64,000 bases of DNA from positions 186,001 through 250,000 of the forward strand of contig JALHRD010000001.1 of assembly GCA_022841625.1 (NCBI GenBank), written 5' to 3'. The translations under genes and the position numbers were made by a program. Each line of letters begins with the position of its first letter. The first letter of the stretch is position 1. This stretch comes from Xanthobacteraceae bacterium (GTDB lineage Bacteria; Pseudomonadota; Alphaproteobacteria; Rhizobiales; Xanthobacteraceae). A model generated the notes under the pieces. That model saw only the letters and a list, made by a program, of their open reading frames with translations, did no database searches and was not told the DNA's origin. Shown one piece after another: positions 1-8,806 of this stretch.

Positions 1-408
1 GTGAATGGCAAGCGGATCGTCCTGGTCGACGATTCGATCGTGCGCGGCACCACCTCGACCAAGATCGTGCAGATGATGCGCGACGCCGGCGCCAAGGAAG
101 TCCACTTCCGCATCTCGTCGCCGCCGATCACGCACCCCGACTATTACGGCATCGATACGCCGGAGCGCGAAAAGCTCCTGGCCGCCACCCACGACCTCGA
201 AGGCATGCGCCAATTCATCGGCGCGGATTCGCTGGCCTTCCTGTCGGTCGACGGCATCTATCGCGCCATGGGCGTCGAAAAGCGCGACCCGGCGCGGCCG
301 CAATTCACCGACCATTGCTTCACTGGCGAATATCCGACGGCCTTGACCGACCAAGCGGCGGCCGAGCACGCGCCGCGGCAATTGTCGCTGCTGGCGGAAG
401 CGGGTTGA
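1..408 (+). CDS. purF: Amidophosphoribosyltransferase, C-terminal part (5' end outside window)
   Basis: The frame is already open at base 1, so the first codon is interior and the start lies upstream of the window. The remaining 135 codons are the C-terminal end of glutamine PRPP amidotransferase, which makes 5-phosphoribosylamine from PRPP and glutamine in the first committed step of de novo purine synthesis in the cytoplasm. The PRPP-binding signature [13 protein letters not shown] is at fragment residues 7-19, followed by [14 protein letters not shown], which is typical of the family's C-terminal phosphoribosyltransferase domain. It ends in TGA just before a dispersed palindromic repeat. 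The next gene (SDR) is on the same strand but separated by that repeat, so co-transcription is uncertain. Confidence 0.95.
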   Translation: MNGKRIVLVDDSIVRGTTSTKIVQMMRDAGAKEVHFRISSPPITHPDYYGIDTPEREKLLAATHDLEGMRQFIGADSLAFLSVDGIYRAMGVEKRDPARPQFTDHCFTGEYPTALTDQAAAEHAPRQLSLLAEAG

Positions 409-432
409 TTCTCATCATACGCCGAGGTTATC

Positions 433-512
433 GCCGGGCTTGTTCCGGCCATCCACGTCTTGCATACAGTTCCCTAAGACGTGGATGCCCGCGACCAGCG
501 CGGGCATGACGA
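433..512. repeat. Dispersed palindromic repeat, family R1, copy 1
   Basis: Three nested hairpins: GCCGG..CCGGC, a central perfect stem ATCCACGTCTT/AAGACGTGGAT, and GCCCGCG..CGCGGGC, ending CATGACGA. A second copy with the same architecture is at 18113-18203. It lies between purF and the SDR gene. It runs into the region just upstream of the SDR start and could be read as a false N-terminal extension. Confidence 0.85.
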
Positions 513-525
513 CTGGACAGTCGGA

Positions 526-1266
526 ATGCCTCCTCCCCTCGCCGATCGTATCGCCCTCATCACCGGCGCCTCCCGCGGCATCGGCTTTGCGACCGCGCTG
601 GCGCTGGCCAAGGCTGGCGCGCATGTGGTCGCGGTGGCGCGCACCGTCGGCGGGCTGGAAGAGCTTGACGACGCCATCCGCGCGGCCGGCGGCACGGCGA
701 CGCTGGTGCCGCTCGACCTGCGCGACACCGATGGCATCGCGCGGCTGGCACTGGCGCTTCACGAGCGCTACCGGCGCCTCGATGTGCTGGTCGCCAATGG
801 CGGCGTGCTTGGGCCGGTGTCGCCTTTGGGCCATGTCGAAGCCAAGGCCTGGGACGAGGTCATGGCGGTCAATGTCACTGCCAATTTTCACCTGATCCGC
901 ACGCTCGATCCGTTGCTGCGCGCCGCGCAAGCCGGCCGCGCGGTGTTTGTCACCTCGGGCGCCGCCACCCATCACCGGGCGTATCGCGGGCCCTACTCGG
1001 TGTCGAAGGCCGCGCTCAATGCGCTGGCGCGCACTTTTGCGGCCGAGACCGCGACCACCAATGTCCGCGTCAATCTCATCAACCCCGGGCCGACCCGCAC
1101 CCGCATGCGCGCCGCCGTCATGCCGGGCGAGGATCCGATGACGGTCAAGCCGGTCGAGCCGGTCGCCGAACAAATCGTGGCGATGTGCCTGCCGGACTTC
1201 CAGGAAACCGGCAAGCTTTACGACTTCGACCAGGGCCGCTTTCTTGAGCTGTTGCAGCCGGCGTGA
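526..1266 (+). CDS. SDR family NAD(P)-dependent oxidoreductase
   Basis: A 246-residue classical short-chain dehydrogenase/reductase. The dinucleotide-binding TGASRGIG is at residues 13-20, Ser144 and the YSVSK catalytic motif (Tyr157, Lys161) are intact, and VANGG replaces the usual NNAG near residue 90. The ATG at 526 was chosen because the in-frame GTG at 481 lies inside a dispersed repeat and would add repeat-encoded residues. The substrate cannot be read from the sequence. The family reduces or oxidises carbonyl/hydroxyl groups with NAD(P)H in the cytoplasm. It is flanked by purF on the same strand and a convergent amidohydrolase 18 bases downstream. Confidence 0.85.
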   Translation: MPPPLADRIALITGASRGIGFATALALAKAGAHVVAVARTVGGLEELDDAIRAAGGTATLVPLDLRDTDGIARLALALHERYRRLDVLVANGGVLGPVSPLGHVEAKAWDEVMAVNVTANFHLIRTLDPLLRAAQAGRAVFVTSGAATHHRAYRGPYSVSKAALNALARTFAAETATTNVRVNLINPGPTRTRMRAAVMPGEDPMTVKPVEPVAEQIVAMCLPDFQETGKLYDFDQGRFLELLQPA

Positions 1267-1284
1267 CGCCGCTTTTGTGTCCCG

Positions 1285-2118
1285 CTACTTCCAATCCAAG
1301 AACTTCAAGATCGCCTCGCCCATGATCAGCTTGCGGTCGGACGCCGCCAGGAATGCGAGTTCGCCGTCGAAGTGATCGCGATACAGCCGGTAGGGATATT
1401 TGCCGCGCTGATGGGTGAGATCGGTGCCCCAGAAGCAGCGTTGCGGGCCATAGAGATCGATCAGTCGCCGCAGATGTGGCGTCATGTCCTTGAACGGATA
1501 AGGTTCCGACGAAAACCCCGGCACCGCCGAAAGCTTGACCGCGACATTGGGATATTTGGAAAATGGCGCAATGATATCGATGCGCGGCCCAACCCGTTTG
1601 AACTCCGGCCCGCGGGTCGCAAGCCCCATGTGATCGACAATCAGCCGAAGCCGCGGATGGTCGCACGCAATGCGGCCGATCTGCTCGGGCGCGTCGGGCG
1701 CAAAAATCATGATCGGAACGTCGGCGTCTTGCGCCGCCCGCCACAGCCAGTCGGCGGTGCCGTCGACAATCCACGAGGTCTTCTCATGATTGAACGCGAC
1801 GCGAATTCCCAACATGCCCTTTTGACGTTTCCAATTCGGCAGCAATTGCTTCGCGTCTGGATTCTCGATCGCAAAACGCCCCATGATCGCGAAGCGGTCC
1901 GGATGACGGTCGGCCGCCTCCAGCGCATGATCGTTGAAATCGCCCGGCCAGGTCGGCGGCACGATGATCGCGCGGTCGATACCGGCTTCGTCCATCAGCG
2001 GCAGCGCCCTCTGCCAGGTCAATGCCTCCGGCAGATGCGCGCGCTGCTTGCCGCCGGCGATCCAGGGGCGCTCCGACGTTTCCTCCGCCCATAGGTGAAG
2101 CTGAGAATCGACAATCAT
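1285..2118 (-). CDS. Amidohydrolase family protein (Amidohydro_2, TIM barrel)
   Basis: A 277-residue protein of the metal-dependent amidohydrolase-2 family. It starts IVDSQLHLW, where the canonical HxH is Gln6-x-His8, as in one common subfamily. Further family marks are VDHMGL in the middle and WGTDLTHQ near the C terminus, whose Asp and His are typical of the barrel active site. These enzymes act as lactonases, decarboxylases or hydrolases of cyclic compounds, and the substrate here is not determinable. Its ATG overlaps the stop of the upstream MFS gene by four bases (ATGA), so the two are probably translationally coupled and may export and degrade related compounds. Confidence 0.85.
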   Translation of the reverse strand: MIVDSQLHLWAEETSERPWIAGGKQRAHLPEALTWQRALPLMDEAGIDRAIIVPPTWPGDFNDHALEAADRHPDRFAIMGRFAIENPDAKQLLPNWKRQKGMLGIRVAFNHEKTSWIVDGTADWLWRAAQDADVPIMIFAPDAPEQIGRIACDHPRLRLIVDHMGLATRGPEFKRVGPRIDIIAPFSKYPNVAVKLSAVPGFSSEPYPFKDMTPHLRRLIDLYGPQRCFWGTDLTHQRGKYPYRLYRDHFDGELAFLAASDRKLIMGEAILKFLDWK

Positions 2119-3347
2119 TCGCTTTTGGCTCCCCGGCTTTCGCGTATCGCAGGAACGGCAACCACCATCGCCCCCAACAGCATGATCCCGGCCAGCAAGA
2201 ACGGCGCGCCCGGCAGATAGATCAACGCATGGTTCGAAATCGAAACCGCGAATGACTGACTGAAAATGCCGGGACCGACCATACTTGCCACGCCCATCAG
2301 GCTGGCATTGGCACCCTGCAACTTGCCTTGCTCACTCGGGCCGACATGACGGCTCATCAGACCGAGCGTCGCCGCGCTGGCAAAGCCCCACAGCGCCAGC
2401 AATGGAATCCCGGCGATAAACCAGAATCCACTCGCCGCCAGCCCAAACGCCGCAAAGCCTGCGACGCCAAACGCCAGCCCCAGCAGCAGCGCCCGCGCCT
2501 CGCCGAGATGCTTCATCGCCACGCGGATCAATCCGCCCTGCACGATCATGGAGCAGACCCCGATGCCCGCCATCACAAAGCCGACCGCGCGTTCGCTCCA
2601 GCTGTAGCGATACATCATGTAAAGCACGCCGATATTCGGCAGGCTCGCATGCGCGAGGTGGCTGAGGAAAATGACGGCGGCGAGCCGCGTCAGGAGTGGA
2701 TGCGAGCGCAACAGAATCGCCGCGCCGATCGGATTGGCGAAGCGCCATTTGAACGCCGCGCGCTTCTCCGGCGGCAGCGATTCCGGCAGGATCAGGAGGC
2801 CGTAGAGCGCGTTGAGCAGACTAAGCCCGGCCGCGATCCAGAACGGCAGACGCGGATCGTAACTGCCGGCAATCCCGCCCAATGCCGGCCCCAGCACAAA
2901 ACCGATGCCGAAGGCGGCGCCGAGCATGCCGAACAGCCCCGCGCGCCGGTCCGGCTCGGTGACATCGGCGACATAAGCATAGGCGGTCGAGATGCTGGCC
3001 GCGCTGATACCGGAAATGATCCGGCCCACGAACAACCAGCCAAGCGTCGGCGCCAGCGCCATCAGGATGTAATCGAGACCGAGACCGAGGTTTGAAAGCA
3101 GGATCACCGGCCGCCGCCCGAAGCGATCCGACAGCGCGCCATGAATCGGCGAGAACAAAAACTGCATCAGCGCCCAGGCGGTGCCGAACAGGCCGAGATA
3201 ATCCGCGCCACGTACCGCATCGCCATCCACAAAATCGAGGATCAGCCGCGGCAGCACCGGGATGATGATGCCAAGCGCCAGCATGTCGAGCAGCACCGTG
3301 ACGAACACGAAGGCGAAAGCGGCGCGGCGCAGTGGCATGGCGGTCAT
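2115..3347 (-). CDS. MFS transporter, TetA-like drug/H+ antiporter family
   Basis: A 410-residue inner-membrane major facilitator with about 12 hydrophobic segments. The signature between helices 2 and 3, GALSDRFGRRPVILLS, is the TetA/DHA1 motif A. The start MTAMPLRRAAFAFVFVTVLLDM and the ISGISAASISTAYAYVAD segment resemble tetracycline-resistance-type efflux pumps. Family proteins exchange small molecules for protons. Drug specificity cannot be claimed from this similarity. The gene is first in a two-gene unit with the amidohydrolase (four-base overlap). Confidence 0.85.
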   Translation of the reverse strand: MTAMPLRRAAFAFVFVTVLLDMLALGIIIPVLPRLILDFVDGDAVRGADYLGLFGTAWALMQFLFSPIHGALSDRFGRRPVILLSNLGLGLDYILMALAPTLGWLFVGRIISGISAASISTAYAYVADVTEPDRRAGLFGMLGAAFGIGFVLGPALGGIAGSYDPRLPFWIAAGLSLLNALYGLLILPESLPPEKRAAFKWRFANPIGAAILLRSHPLLTRLAAVIFLSHLAHASLPNIGVLYMMYRYSWSERAVGFVMAGIGVCSMIVQGGLIRVAMKHLGEARALLLGLAFGVAGFAAFGLAASGFWFIAGIPLLALWGFASAATLGLMSRHVGPSEQGKLQGANASLMGVASMVGPGIFSQSFAVSISNHALIYLPGAPFLLAGIMLLGAMVVAVPAIRESRGAKSE

Positions 3348-3395
3348 CGGAATACGATCGCCCTACACGTTGCTGCCGAGGGAATCGCTGTACTC

Positions 3396-3485
3396 TCCGC
3401 TCGTCCCCGCGAAAGCGAGGGCCCAGAATTTTTCCCACCGAAACTACGGCACTGGATTCCCGCTTTCGCGGGAATGAGCGGTGGA
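3396..3485. repeat. Dispersed palindromic repeat, family R2
   Basis: Two arms: CGTCCCCGCGAAAGCGAGG on the left and ATTCCCGCTTTCGCGGGAAT on the right, bounded by CTCCGCTC..GAGCGG. The right arm is itself a strong hairpin. A half copy occurs at 15048-15079. It sits between the MFS gene and the 3' end of der, both on the minus strand. Confidence 0.8.
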
Positions 3486-3515
3486 GAGATCGAAATCGAG
3501 TGGGATAGGCGGTCG

Positions 3516-4925
3516 CTACCGCTTCTTCTTGCGTTTGGCATAAGGGTTGGCCTTTTCCCGCAGCGTCAAGCGAATGGGCGTTCCCGGCAGGTCGAAGGTC
3601 TCGCGCAGGCTGTTGACGAGGTAGCGCTTATAATCGTCCGGCACCTTTTCGGCGCGGCTCGCGAACATGATGAAAGTCGGCGGCCGGCCTTTCGGCTGCG
3701 TGACATAGTCCAGGCGAATGCGCCGACCCGAGACCGCCGGCGGCGGATGCGCCGAAGTGACGCCCTCAAGCCAGCGGTTAAGCGCGCTGGTGCTCGCGCG
3801 TCGGTTCCAGACCGCATGCGCCTCGATCACCGCCGCCATCAGCCGGTCGATCCCCGCGCCGGTCATGCCGGACATCGCGACCGCCGGCACGCCCCTGAGC
3901 TGCGGCAGCCAATGATCGGTTTCCTCGCGCAGCTTCTTGACCGCGCCGCCTTTGGCGAGATCCCATTTGTTCATGCCGATCACCACCGCGCGGCCTTCGC
4001 GCTCGACCAGGTCGGCAATCCGCAGGTCCTGCTCCTCGAACGGCGCCTGCGAATCCATCAGCACCACGACCACTTCCGCAAAGCGGATGGCATTGAGCGC
4101 GTCGGCAACCGAAAGCTTTTCGAGTTTCGCTTCGATGCGCGCGGGCCGCCGCAGGCCGGCGGTGTCGTGAATGCGGAAGGTCTGGCCGTGCCAGACCACG
4201 TCGACGGCGATCGAGTCGCGGGTGAGGCCGGCCTCCGGCCCGGTCAACAGCCGCTCTTCGCCCAGCAGGCGGTTGACCAGCGTGGACTTGCCGGTGTTGG
4301 GACGCCCGACAATGGCGACACGGATATTGGCCGGCGGCACTGGCCCTGCCGGCGCTTCCGACAATTCAGAGTCTTGCGGCGCTTCGGAGCGTCGGCGTCC
4401 GCGGGGCGCGGCCGGCTGCGCGGTCTGCGCTGGCAGCGCTTCGCGCAACGCATCGTAAAGATCGGCCAGCCCATCGCCGTGTTCGGCGGAAATCGGTATC
4501 GGGTCGCCAAGTCCCAGCGCATAGGCTTCGCCGATGCTGGCTTGCGCGGCGCGGCCCTCGCTTTTGTTAACGACCAGGATCGCGGGCTTGCCGGAACGAC
4601 GCACCAGATCGGCAAAGGCGCGATCGATCGGCAGCGGACCGGTGCGCGCATCGATCAGGAACAGGATCGCATCGGCGGAAGCGATCGCGCTCTCGGTTTG
4701 CACCCGCATGCGGCCGATCAGGCTGTCGGCGGCCGCGACATCCTCAAGGCCCGCGGTGTCGATCACGGTGAACGCCAGATCGCCGAGCCGCGCATGGCCT
4801 TCGCGCCGGTCGCGGGTGACGCCGGGCAGATCGTCGGTCAAAGCCAGACGCCGGCCGACCAGGCGATTGAATAGCGTGGACTTGCCGACATTCGGCCGTC
4901 CAACAATGGCGACCGAGAAGGTCAT
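3516..4925 (-). CDS. der: Ribosome biogenesis GTPase Der (EngA)
   Basis: A 469-residue protein with two tandem GTPase domains and a C-terminal KH-like domain, the Der layout. Domain 1 has GRPNVGKST at residues 9-17, DTAGLEDV and NKSE. Domain 2 has [19 protein letters not shown] and NKWD. The C terminus is basic (KRKKKR). Der binds the 50S subunit and is needed for its maturation. The ATG at 4925 was chosen because it places [12 protein letters not shown] at the N terminus as in the family. An upstream in-frame start would add 16 residues of no family character. Upstream lie two long palindromes. Confidence 0.97.
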   Translation of the reverse strand: MTFSVAIVGRPNVGKSTLFNRLVGRRLALTDDLPGVTRDRREGHARLGDLAFTVIDTAGLEDVAAADSLIGRMRVQTESAIASADAILFLIDARTGPLPIDRAFADLVRRSGKPAILVVNKSEGRAAQASIGEAYALGLGDPIPISAEHGDGLADLYDALREALPAQTAQPAAPRGRRRSEAPQDSELSEAPAGPVPPANIRVAIVGRPNTGKSTLVNRLLGEERLLTGPEAGLTRDSIAVDVVWHGQTFRIHDTAGLRRPARIEAKLEKLSVADALNAIRFAEVVVVLMDSQAPFEEQDLRIADLVEREGRAVVIGMNKWDLAKGGAVKKLREETDHWLPQLRGVPAVAMSGMTGAGIDRLMAAVIEAHAVWNRRASTSALNRWLEGVTSAHPPPAVSGRRIRLDYVTQPKGRPPTFIMFASRAEKVPDDYKRYLVNSLRETFDLPGTPIRLTLREKANPYAKRKKKR

Positions 4926-4942
4926 GGGCATAACCGGCGCGT

Positions 4943-5018
4943 TAGTGCGGTGGATTTGACATTCGCATCCCAATCTCCGCGAGTCCGCATTGCGAATGTC
5001 AAATCCAAAACCGCACTA
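4943..5018. repeat. Long imperfect palindrome (R4 family, copy 1) upstream of der
   Basis: The arms TAGTGCGGTGGATTTGACAT plus TCGCA (4943-4967) and their complement (4991-5018) form a stem of about 25 bp with one bulge and a 23-base loop. The outer end reads CACTAG. The core GACATTCGCA is shared with the neighbouring palindrome at 5034-5109. Confidence 0.85.
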
Positions 5019-5033
5019 GCACTCAATGAGTTG

Positions 5034-5109
5034 CTAGTGTTCCTTTGGCTCTAACATTCGCAAATGAGCCAGCCGCGACGGGATGCGAATGTTAGAGCCG
5101 GAACACTAG
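5034..5109. repeat. Long imperfect palindrome (R4 family, copy 2) upstream of der
   Basis: The left arm is CTAGTGTTCC, then GGCTCTAACATTCGCA. The right arm is TGCGAATGTTAGAGCC, then GGAACACTAG. The stem is about 26 bp with a three-base bulge, bounded on both sides by CTAG. It lies 15 bases after copy 1. Both fall between der and the lipoprotein gene on the same strand, where they could act as transcription attenuators or mRNA stabilisers. That role is inference. Confidence 0.85.
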
Positions 5110-5149
5110 GAGGAGGACGCTCTATGCCCGGCCTGGGCTACAAACGCAA

Positions 5150-5677
5150 TCAGCGCGTGGTCGGGTCGGGCCACTGCACCGATTGCTGTTGCTGCGCGCG
5201 CGGCGCCGGCGGATCGGGCCATGGACTTGATGACTGGCTCGGTTGCCGGGCCGGTGGCGCCGGCGGATCGGGCCATTGCGATTGCTGCGGCTGGCCACTT
5301 TGCGGCTGGCCGCCTTGCGGGCGGACCGTCACCGCGGTCGGGCGCCGCTCGGTTTCGACCGGCTTGGCCGCGACCGGCTTGGGCTTCGGCTTAGCCTTCG
5401 GGACGGCCTTAGGCTCTTCAAGCCGGCTCGCCGGCGACACGTCCGGCTCGCTATCTTGCAACGCCGCGGTCTGGTCGCCCTTCATCAGTTCGGACGGAAC
5501 GCCGCGCGCCACGCCCGGCACGCCGCCCGGAAACAGTTCCCGGCGCTCGCCCGGCAACGGCTTCTTGTTGCCAAACCAATCGCCCGCGAACATATCGGCC
5601 GGATCGAAATTGACGCAGCCGCCCAGCGGCAGCGCGAGGGCGGCGGCGACGACGACAGTTTGTGCAAAGTTTCTCAT
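5150..5677 (-). CDS. Proline-rich outer-membrane-type lipoprotein, unknown function
   Basis: A 175-residue protein with a lipoprotein signal: MRNFAQ, a hydrophobic stretch, and lipobox LGGC with Cys19 as the predicted lipidated residue. The rest is low complexity: a Lys/Pro/Ala stretch (KAVPKAKPKPKPVAAKP) and a C-terminal tail with WPDPPAP twice and WPDPTTR once among Gln/Ser spacers. An exact 21-base DNA repeat (5202-5222 and 5256-5276) encodes part of this. The ATG at 5677 has GAGGG about 8 bases upstream and follows the TPR gene by 10 bases, so they probably form an operon. It is not assigned to a known family. A cell-envelope spacer role is inference. Confidence 0.7.
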   Translation of the reverse strand: MRNFAQTVVVAAALALPLGGCVNFDPADMFAGDWFGNKKPLPGERRELFPGGVPGVARGVPSELMKGDQTAALQDSEPDVSPASRLEEPKAVPKAKPKPKPVAAKPVETERRPTAVTVRPQGGQPQSGQPQQSQWPDPPAPPARQPSQSSSPWPDPPAPRAQQQQSVQWPDPTTR

Positions 5678-5687
5678 CTGCAAGCCC

Positions 5688-6341
5688 TCAACTCTTGCTT
5701 TCCGCGGCAGTGAGCGCGATCAGCATTTCGACCCGCGAGCGCGACGACGCGGGCGCCTCCGGATCGGTCAAGATGGTTGCGTACCATTTCAATGCGCCCG
5801 GCCGGTCGTTGGACTTCCAGGCATTCAGCGCGAGCAATTCGCGCGCCGCATGGCGGAAATCCCGTCCCGGCTGCGCCAGCGGCTCCAACAGCCGGCGTGC
5901 ATCGATATATGCGCCGGCGTCGATCGACAGACTGGCGGCGCGCAGCGCTGCGACATCGCGCAACACCTGCTCGACGCCGCTATCGGCTGAAATTTTCTTA
6001 TAGGCCTCGATTGCCGCCGCGGCATCGCTTTGGGCGATTGCCGCCGCCTGGCGGATGCGCGCCAAGGCGCGATAGATCGGCGTGCCCTGCGCCGCGATTT
6101 GGGCGAATGCGCGCTCGGCTTCGTCGTTCTTGCCGCCTTCCGCCAGCGCAATGGCGTCCTCGAATTGAGTCCCGGTCCGGGCCGCCAGATCGGTTTGCCA
6201 CCATTCATAGACGCGCCAGCCGCCGACCCCCACCACGACCAGCAACACGGTCGCGACAATGAGGACCTGATACCGCTCCCACAGTTTCTTGAACTGTTCG
6301 CGGCGGACTTCCTCGTCGACTTCGCGAAAGACGTCGGACAC
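5688..6341 (-). CDS. Tetratricopeptide-repeat membrane protein (YfgM/TPR_21-like)
   Basis: A 217-residue protein with a short charged N terminus (SDVFREVDEEVRREQFKKLW), one transmembrane helix at about residues 25-42 (VLIVATVLLVVVGVGGW) and a helical TPR-like periplasmic part. This matches the YfgM-type ancillary protein that associates with the SecYEG translocon and helps periplasmic folding. In many proteobacteria it is encoded near der, as here. The start codon is GTG. It is upstream of the lipoprotein gene with a 10-base gap. The family assignment is good and the exact role in this organism is inferred. Confidence 0.82.
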   Translation of the reverse strand: MSDVFREVDEEVRREQFKKLWERYQVLIVATVLLVVVGVGGWRVYEWWQTDLAARTGTQFEDAIALAEGGKNDEAERAFAQIAAQGTPIYRALARIRQAAAIAQSDAAAAIEAYKKISADSGVEQVLRDVAALRAASLSIDAGAYIDARRLLEPLAQPGRDFRHAARELLALNAWKSNDRPGALKWYATILTDPEAPASSRSRVEMLIALTAAESKS

Positions 6342-6510
6342 TTAATGACGATCCCTGAATGACGATATTTGAATGACGATCCCTGGACGGTGTCTTCGGC
6401 CCCACCCAAACCGGCAGGCCCGCTCCCGATACCGGCGCGATAGCCTATCGATGTGGCGCGGACAAGGCAAAACCCCCGAAATTAATCGTAACCCCTTCAA
6501 AAATCAGATT

Positions 6511-7338
6511 CTATTGGTCTTTTTTACGCATGGGATAAGTGTGCTCCGGCGCCGGAAAAGCCCGCGAACGGACGTCGTCGGCATAGGCTGCGATTGCGGC
6601 CTCGATTCCGGGGCCCAATTGCCCATAACGGCGGACGAATTTCGGCACCCGTGGCGACAGGCCGAGCATATCTTCCAGCACGAGGATCTGGCCATCGCAG
6701 GCGGCACTGGCGCCAATGCCGATGGTCGGGATCGCGACCTGTTCGGTGATCCGCCGGCCCAACGGTTCGGCTACCGCCTCGATCACCAGTGCAAATGCGC
6801 CGGCCTCCGCCACCGCCTTGGCATCGGCCTCGATCGGCCCCCAATCGGCCTCGTCGCGCCCCTGTGCGCGGAACGAACCGATGGTGTTGATCGATTGCGG
6901 CGTCAGGCCGACATGGCCCATCACCGGCACGCCGCGCGCGGTGAGGAATGCGATGGTCTCCGCCATGTGGCGGCCGCCTTCGAGCTTGATCGCGCCGCAG
7001 CCGGTTTCCTTCAACACCCGCGCGCAAGATGCAAACGCCTGTTCCTTGGATTGCTCATAGGAACCGAACGGCATATCGATCACCACCAGCGCGCGCTGCG
7101 AGCCGCGCATCACCGCATGACCTTGCAGGATCATCATGTCGAGCGTGACCGGCACGGTGGTTTCAAAGCCGTGCATCACCATGCCGAGCGAATCCCCGAC
7201 CAGGATGATGTCGCAATATTTATCGACCAGCCGCGCGGTATGCGCGTGATAGGCGGTGAGCGAGACAATCGGCGTGCCGCGCTTGCGGGCGCGAATGTCA
7301 GGCGCGGTCAGCCGTTTGATGTCGTCTTGCGCGGACAT
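6511..7338 (-). CDS. panB: 3-methyl-2-oxobutanoate hydroxymethyltransferase
   Basis: A 275-residue ketopantoate hydroxymethyltransferase. It transfers a hydroxymethyl group from 5,10-methylene-THF to 2-oxoisovalerate, the first step of pantothenate and hence CoA synthesis, in the cytoplasm. Family marks are [27 protein letters not shown] (metal-binding Asp), AIKLEGG with the conserved Lys and Glu, GHVGLTPQ and IGIGAS. The ATG at 7338 ([10 protein letters not shown]) was chosen because GAGG lies just upstream, overlapping the end of the NnrU gene. A longer in-frame start would run through that gene. It ends in PMRKKDQ. Confidence 0.96.
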   Translation of the reverse strand: MSAQDDIKRLTAPDIRARKRGTPIVSLTAYHAHTARLVDKYCDIILVGDSLGMVMHGFETTVPVTLDMMILQGHAVMRGSQRALVVIDMPFGSYEQSKEQAFASCARVLKETGCGAIKLEGGRHMAETIAFLTARGVPVMGHVGLTPQSINTIGSFRAQGRDEADWGPIEADAKAVAEAGAFALVIEAVAEPLGRRITEQVAIPTIGIGASAACDGQILVLEDMLGLSPRVPKFVRRYGQLGPGIEAAIAAYADDVRSRAFPAPEHTYPMRKKDQ

Positions 7339-7340
7339 GA

Positions 7341-7925
7341 CTACCTCACAAAGGCTGGAACGCCGATGACGGCGGGATGGAACCAGAACCCGATCGCCAG
7401 ATAGGCGAGCGTCCCGACCACCACCGCCAAGATATCGCAATCGCGGCCGCCCGATCCGAAATCCGGCGCGCCGGGATCGCTGCGATATTTGAGCGTGATG
7501 CGGTCATACACCGCCCAGGCCAAAAACGAACCGAACAAGACGATCGACCCGAGATCGCCATTGGCCAGCAGATGGCCGAGCGCCCACAGCTTGATGCCGA
7601 CCAGCATCGGATGCTTGAGCACGCGCTTGATGTCGCCCGGAATGTAAGCGGCGGCGATGCAGACCAGGGCCGGCCACAGCAGGAGATTGTTGACATGGCG
7701 CAGCCAGGGTGGCGGATCCCAGATCGCGATCATGCCCATGGCGCGATAGCCCGAAAACCCCCAGGCGATCAGTACCAGCCCCAGCAGCGACACCAGCGCA
7801 TAAGCCGCCTTATAGGGCGCCTCCCCGACGCGCGCGATCAGCGCCGCGCGCTGCGGGCGCAGCGTGGTGAAGGTGTGCGCCGTGAAAAACAGCGCCAGCC
7901 CGGCGATCATGAGAGTGAGCCCCAT
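7341..7925 (-). CDS. NnrU family membrane protein
   Basis: A 194-residue integral membrane protein with about five to six hydrophobic segments, starting [20 protein letters not shown]. The conserved [22 protein letters not shown] segment marks the NnrU/isoprenylcysteine-methyltransferase-like family. NnrU was named for its link to nitrite and nitric-oxide metabolism. No denitrification gene is near here, so that role is not implied. The stop is two bases before the panB start, with the panB ribosome site inside this gene, suggesting coupled expression. Confidence 0.85.
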   Translation of the reverse strand: MGLTLMIAGLALFFTAHTFTTLRPQRAALIARVGEAPYKAAYALVSLLGLVLIAWGFSGYRAMGMIAIWDPPPWLRHVNNLLLWPALVCIAAAYIPGDIKRVLKHPMLVGIKLWALGHLLANGDLGSIVLFGSFLAWAVYDRITLKYRSDPGAPDFGSGGRDCDILAVVVGTLAYLAIGFWFHPAVIGVPAFVR

Positions 7926-8106
7926 GCCGCCTGTTTAGCACTTGCGGACGCCGGGCGGGAGGGCGGCGGGAAGATGGTAAACGGGGCGGCGGTGGCGATC
8001 ACAACATACGCCGTTTGTTGCGCCATTGACCGGACTCCGGCGGTCGGGGCTATCGCTCCGCTTCGCAAAGCCAATTCTCCCTCGGTCCGATACGAACCAG
8101 CGAGAC

Positions 8107-8137
8107 GGCGCAATGCGCTGCGCTTATAGCGCCCTAC
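8107..8137 (-). repeat. REP element (R3), right-end orientation, outside the RAYT unit
   Basis: On the minus strand it starts with GTAG and then forms a hairpin, GGCGC..GCGCC, around an inner GCGC. The 60-70 bases to its left resemble the interior of the 158-bp composite elements at 14021-14179 and 14880-15037, so it is probably the right end of a truncated composite starting near 8030. Confidence 0.8.
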
Positions 8138-8181
8138 ACAAGCTAGGGTCGAACGAATTCCATGGGGGTCCTGCACAGCCC

Positions 8182-8212
8182 GTAGGGCGCAATAAGCGCA
8201 GCGCATTGCGCC
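8182..8212 (+). repeat. REP element (R3), left end of the RAYT unit
   Basis: Begins GTAG, then the perfect 8-bp stem GGCGCAAT/ATTGCGCC around an 11-base loop. It ends 8 bases before the stop codon of the RAYT gene and is inverted relative to the REP at 8807-8837 on the other side. Confidence 0.88.
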
Positions 8213-8220
8213 GCTTCGTC

Positions 8221-8754
8221 TCAACCACGCTCGCCGAATCTGCCATCTGCCGAGACGTCGCCCGCCCAATCCTCTGGAAACAATTCCGCCCGCACATCGC
8301 GGTGAAACGACGAATGTGGCCAATCGCGGACCCTGCTGACCAAGCCGTGCTTGACCGGATTGATATAACAATACTCGACATGACGGTGGAAGTCCTCATC
8401 GTCGCGGATCAGATGCTCCCAGAACCGGCGCTGCCAAATCGCGCGTTCGCCGCGCGCAATACGGACGGTACTGCGCCGCTCAGTCTTGGGAATGGCCTTG
8501 GTGAACGCGATCTTGATCAGCCGCCATCGCAACGAAAAATCGGCGTCGCCGGGCGGTAGCGTCCACACCGCATGGAGATGATCGGGCAGCACCACCATTG
8601 CGTTGATCGTAAACGGATGGCGTTCCCGCGTGCGCCGTATCGCCTGGCGCAACGCGTCGATATGGTCCGTCAGCAGGCGGCGGCGCCGGTCCAACAGATT
8701 GACGGTGAAGAACCAGCATCCGCCGGGCGCAATGGCGCGGCGATAATTCGGCAT
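8221..8754 (-). CDS. REP-associated tyrosine transposase (RAYT, Y1/HUH family)
   Basis: A 177-residue protein of the TnpA-REP family, single-strand DNA endonucleases related to IS200/IS605 transposases. The metal-binding HUH motif is His59-Leu-His61 in LPDHLHAVW. The candidate nucleophile tyrosine is Tyr128 or Tyr130 in HVEYCYINPVKHGLV, and the conserved WQRRFWEHLIRD precedes it. The ATG at 8754 gives MPNYRRAIAPGGCWFF, the usual family N terminus. An upstream in-frame start adds 12 residues of no family character. Inverted REPs lie 8 bases beyond its stop and 52 bases upstream of its start. It appears intact. Domesticated RAYTs are thought to spread REPs, and activity here is inferred. Confidence 0.9.
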   Translation of the reverse strand: MPNYRRAIAPGGCWFFTVNLLDRRRRLLTDHIDALRQAIRRTRERHPFTINAMVVLPDHLHAVWTLPPGDADFSLRWRLIKIAFTKAIPKTERRSTVRIARGERAIWQRRFWEHLIRDDEDFHRHVEYCYINPVKHGLVSRVRDWPHSSFHRDVRAELFPEDWAGDVSADGRFGERG

Positions 8755-8806
8755 GACGCAACGATAGGCCGGCGATGGCGGAAGTCGCAAGGCGTAGCAC
8801 GCGTGC

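Noticed and set aside
481-525. N-terminal extension of the SDR from the GTG at 481
   Set aside because: Those 15 codons are encoded by the right arm of a dispersed repeat and have no family similarity.
7341-7925. Denitrification gene
   Set aside because: NnrU family name alone suggests a link to nitrite or nitric oxide, but no denitrification gene is nearby.
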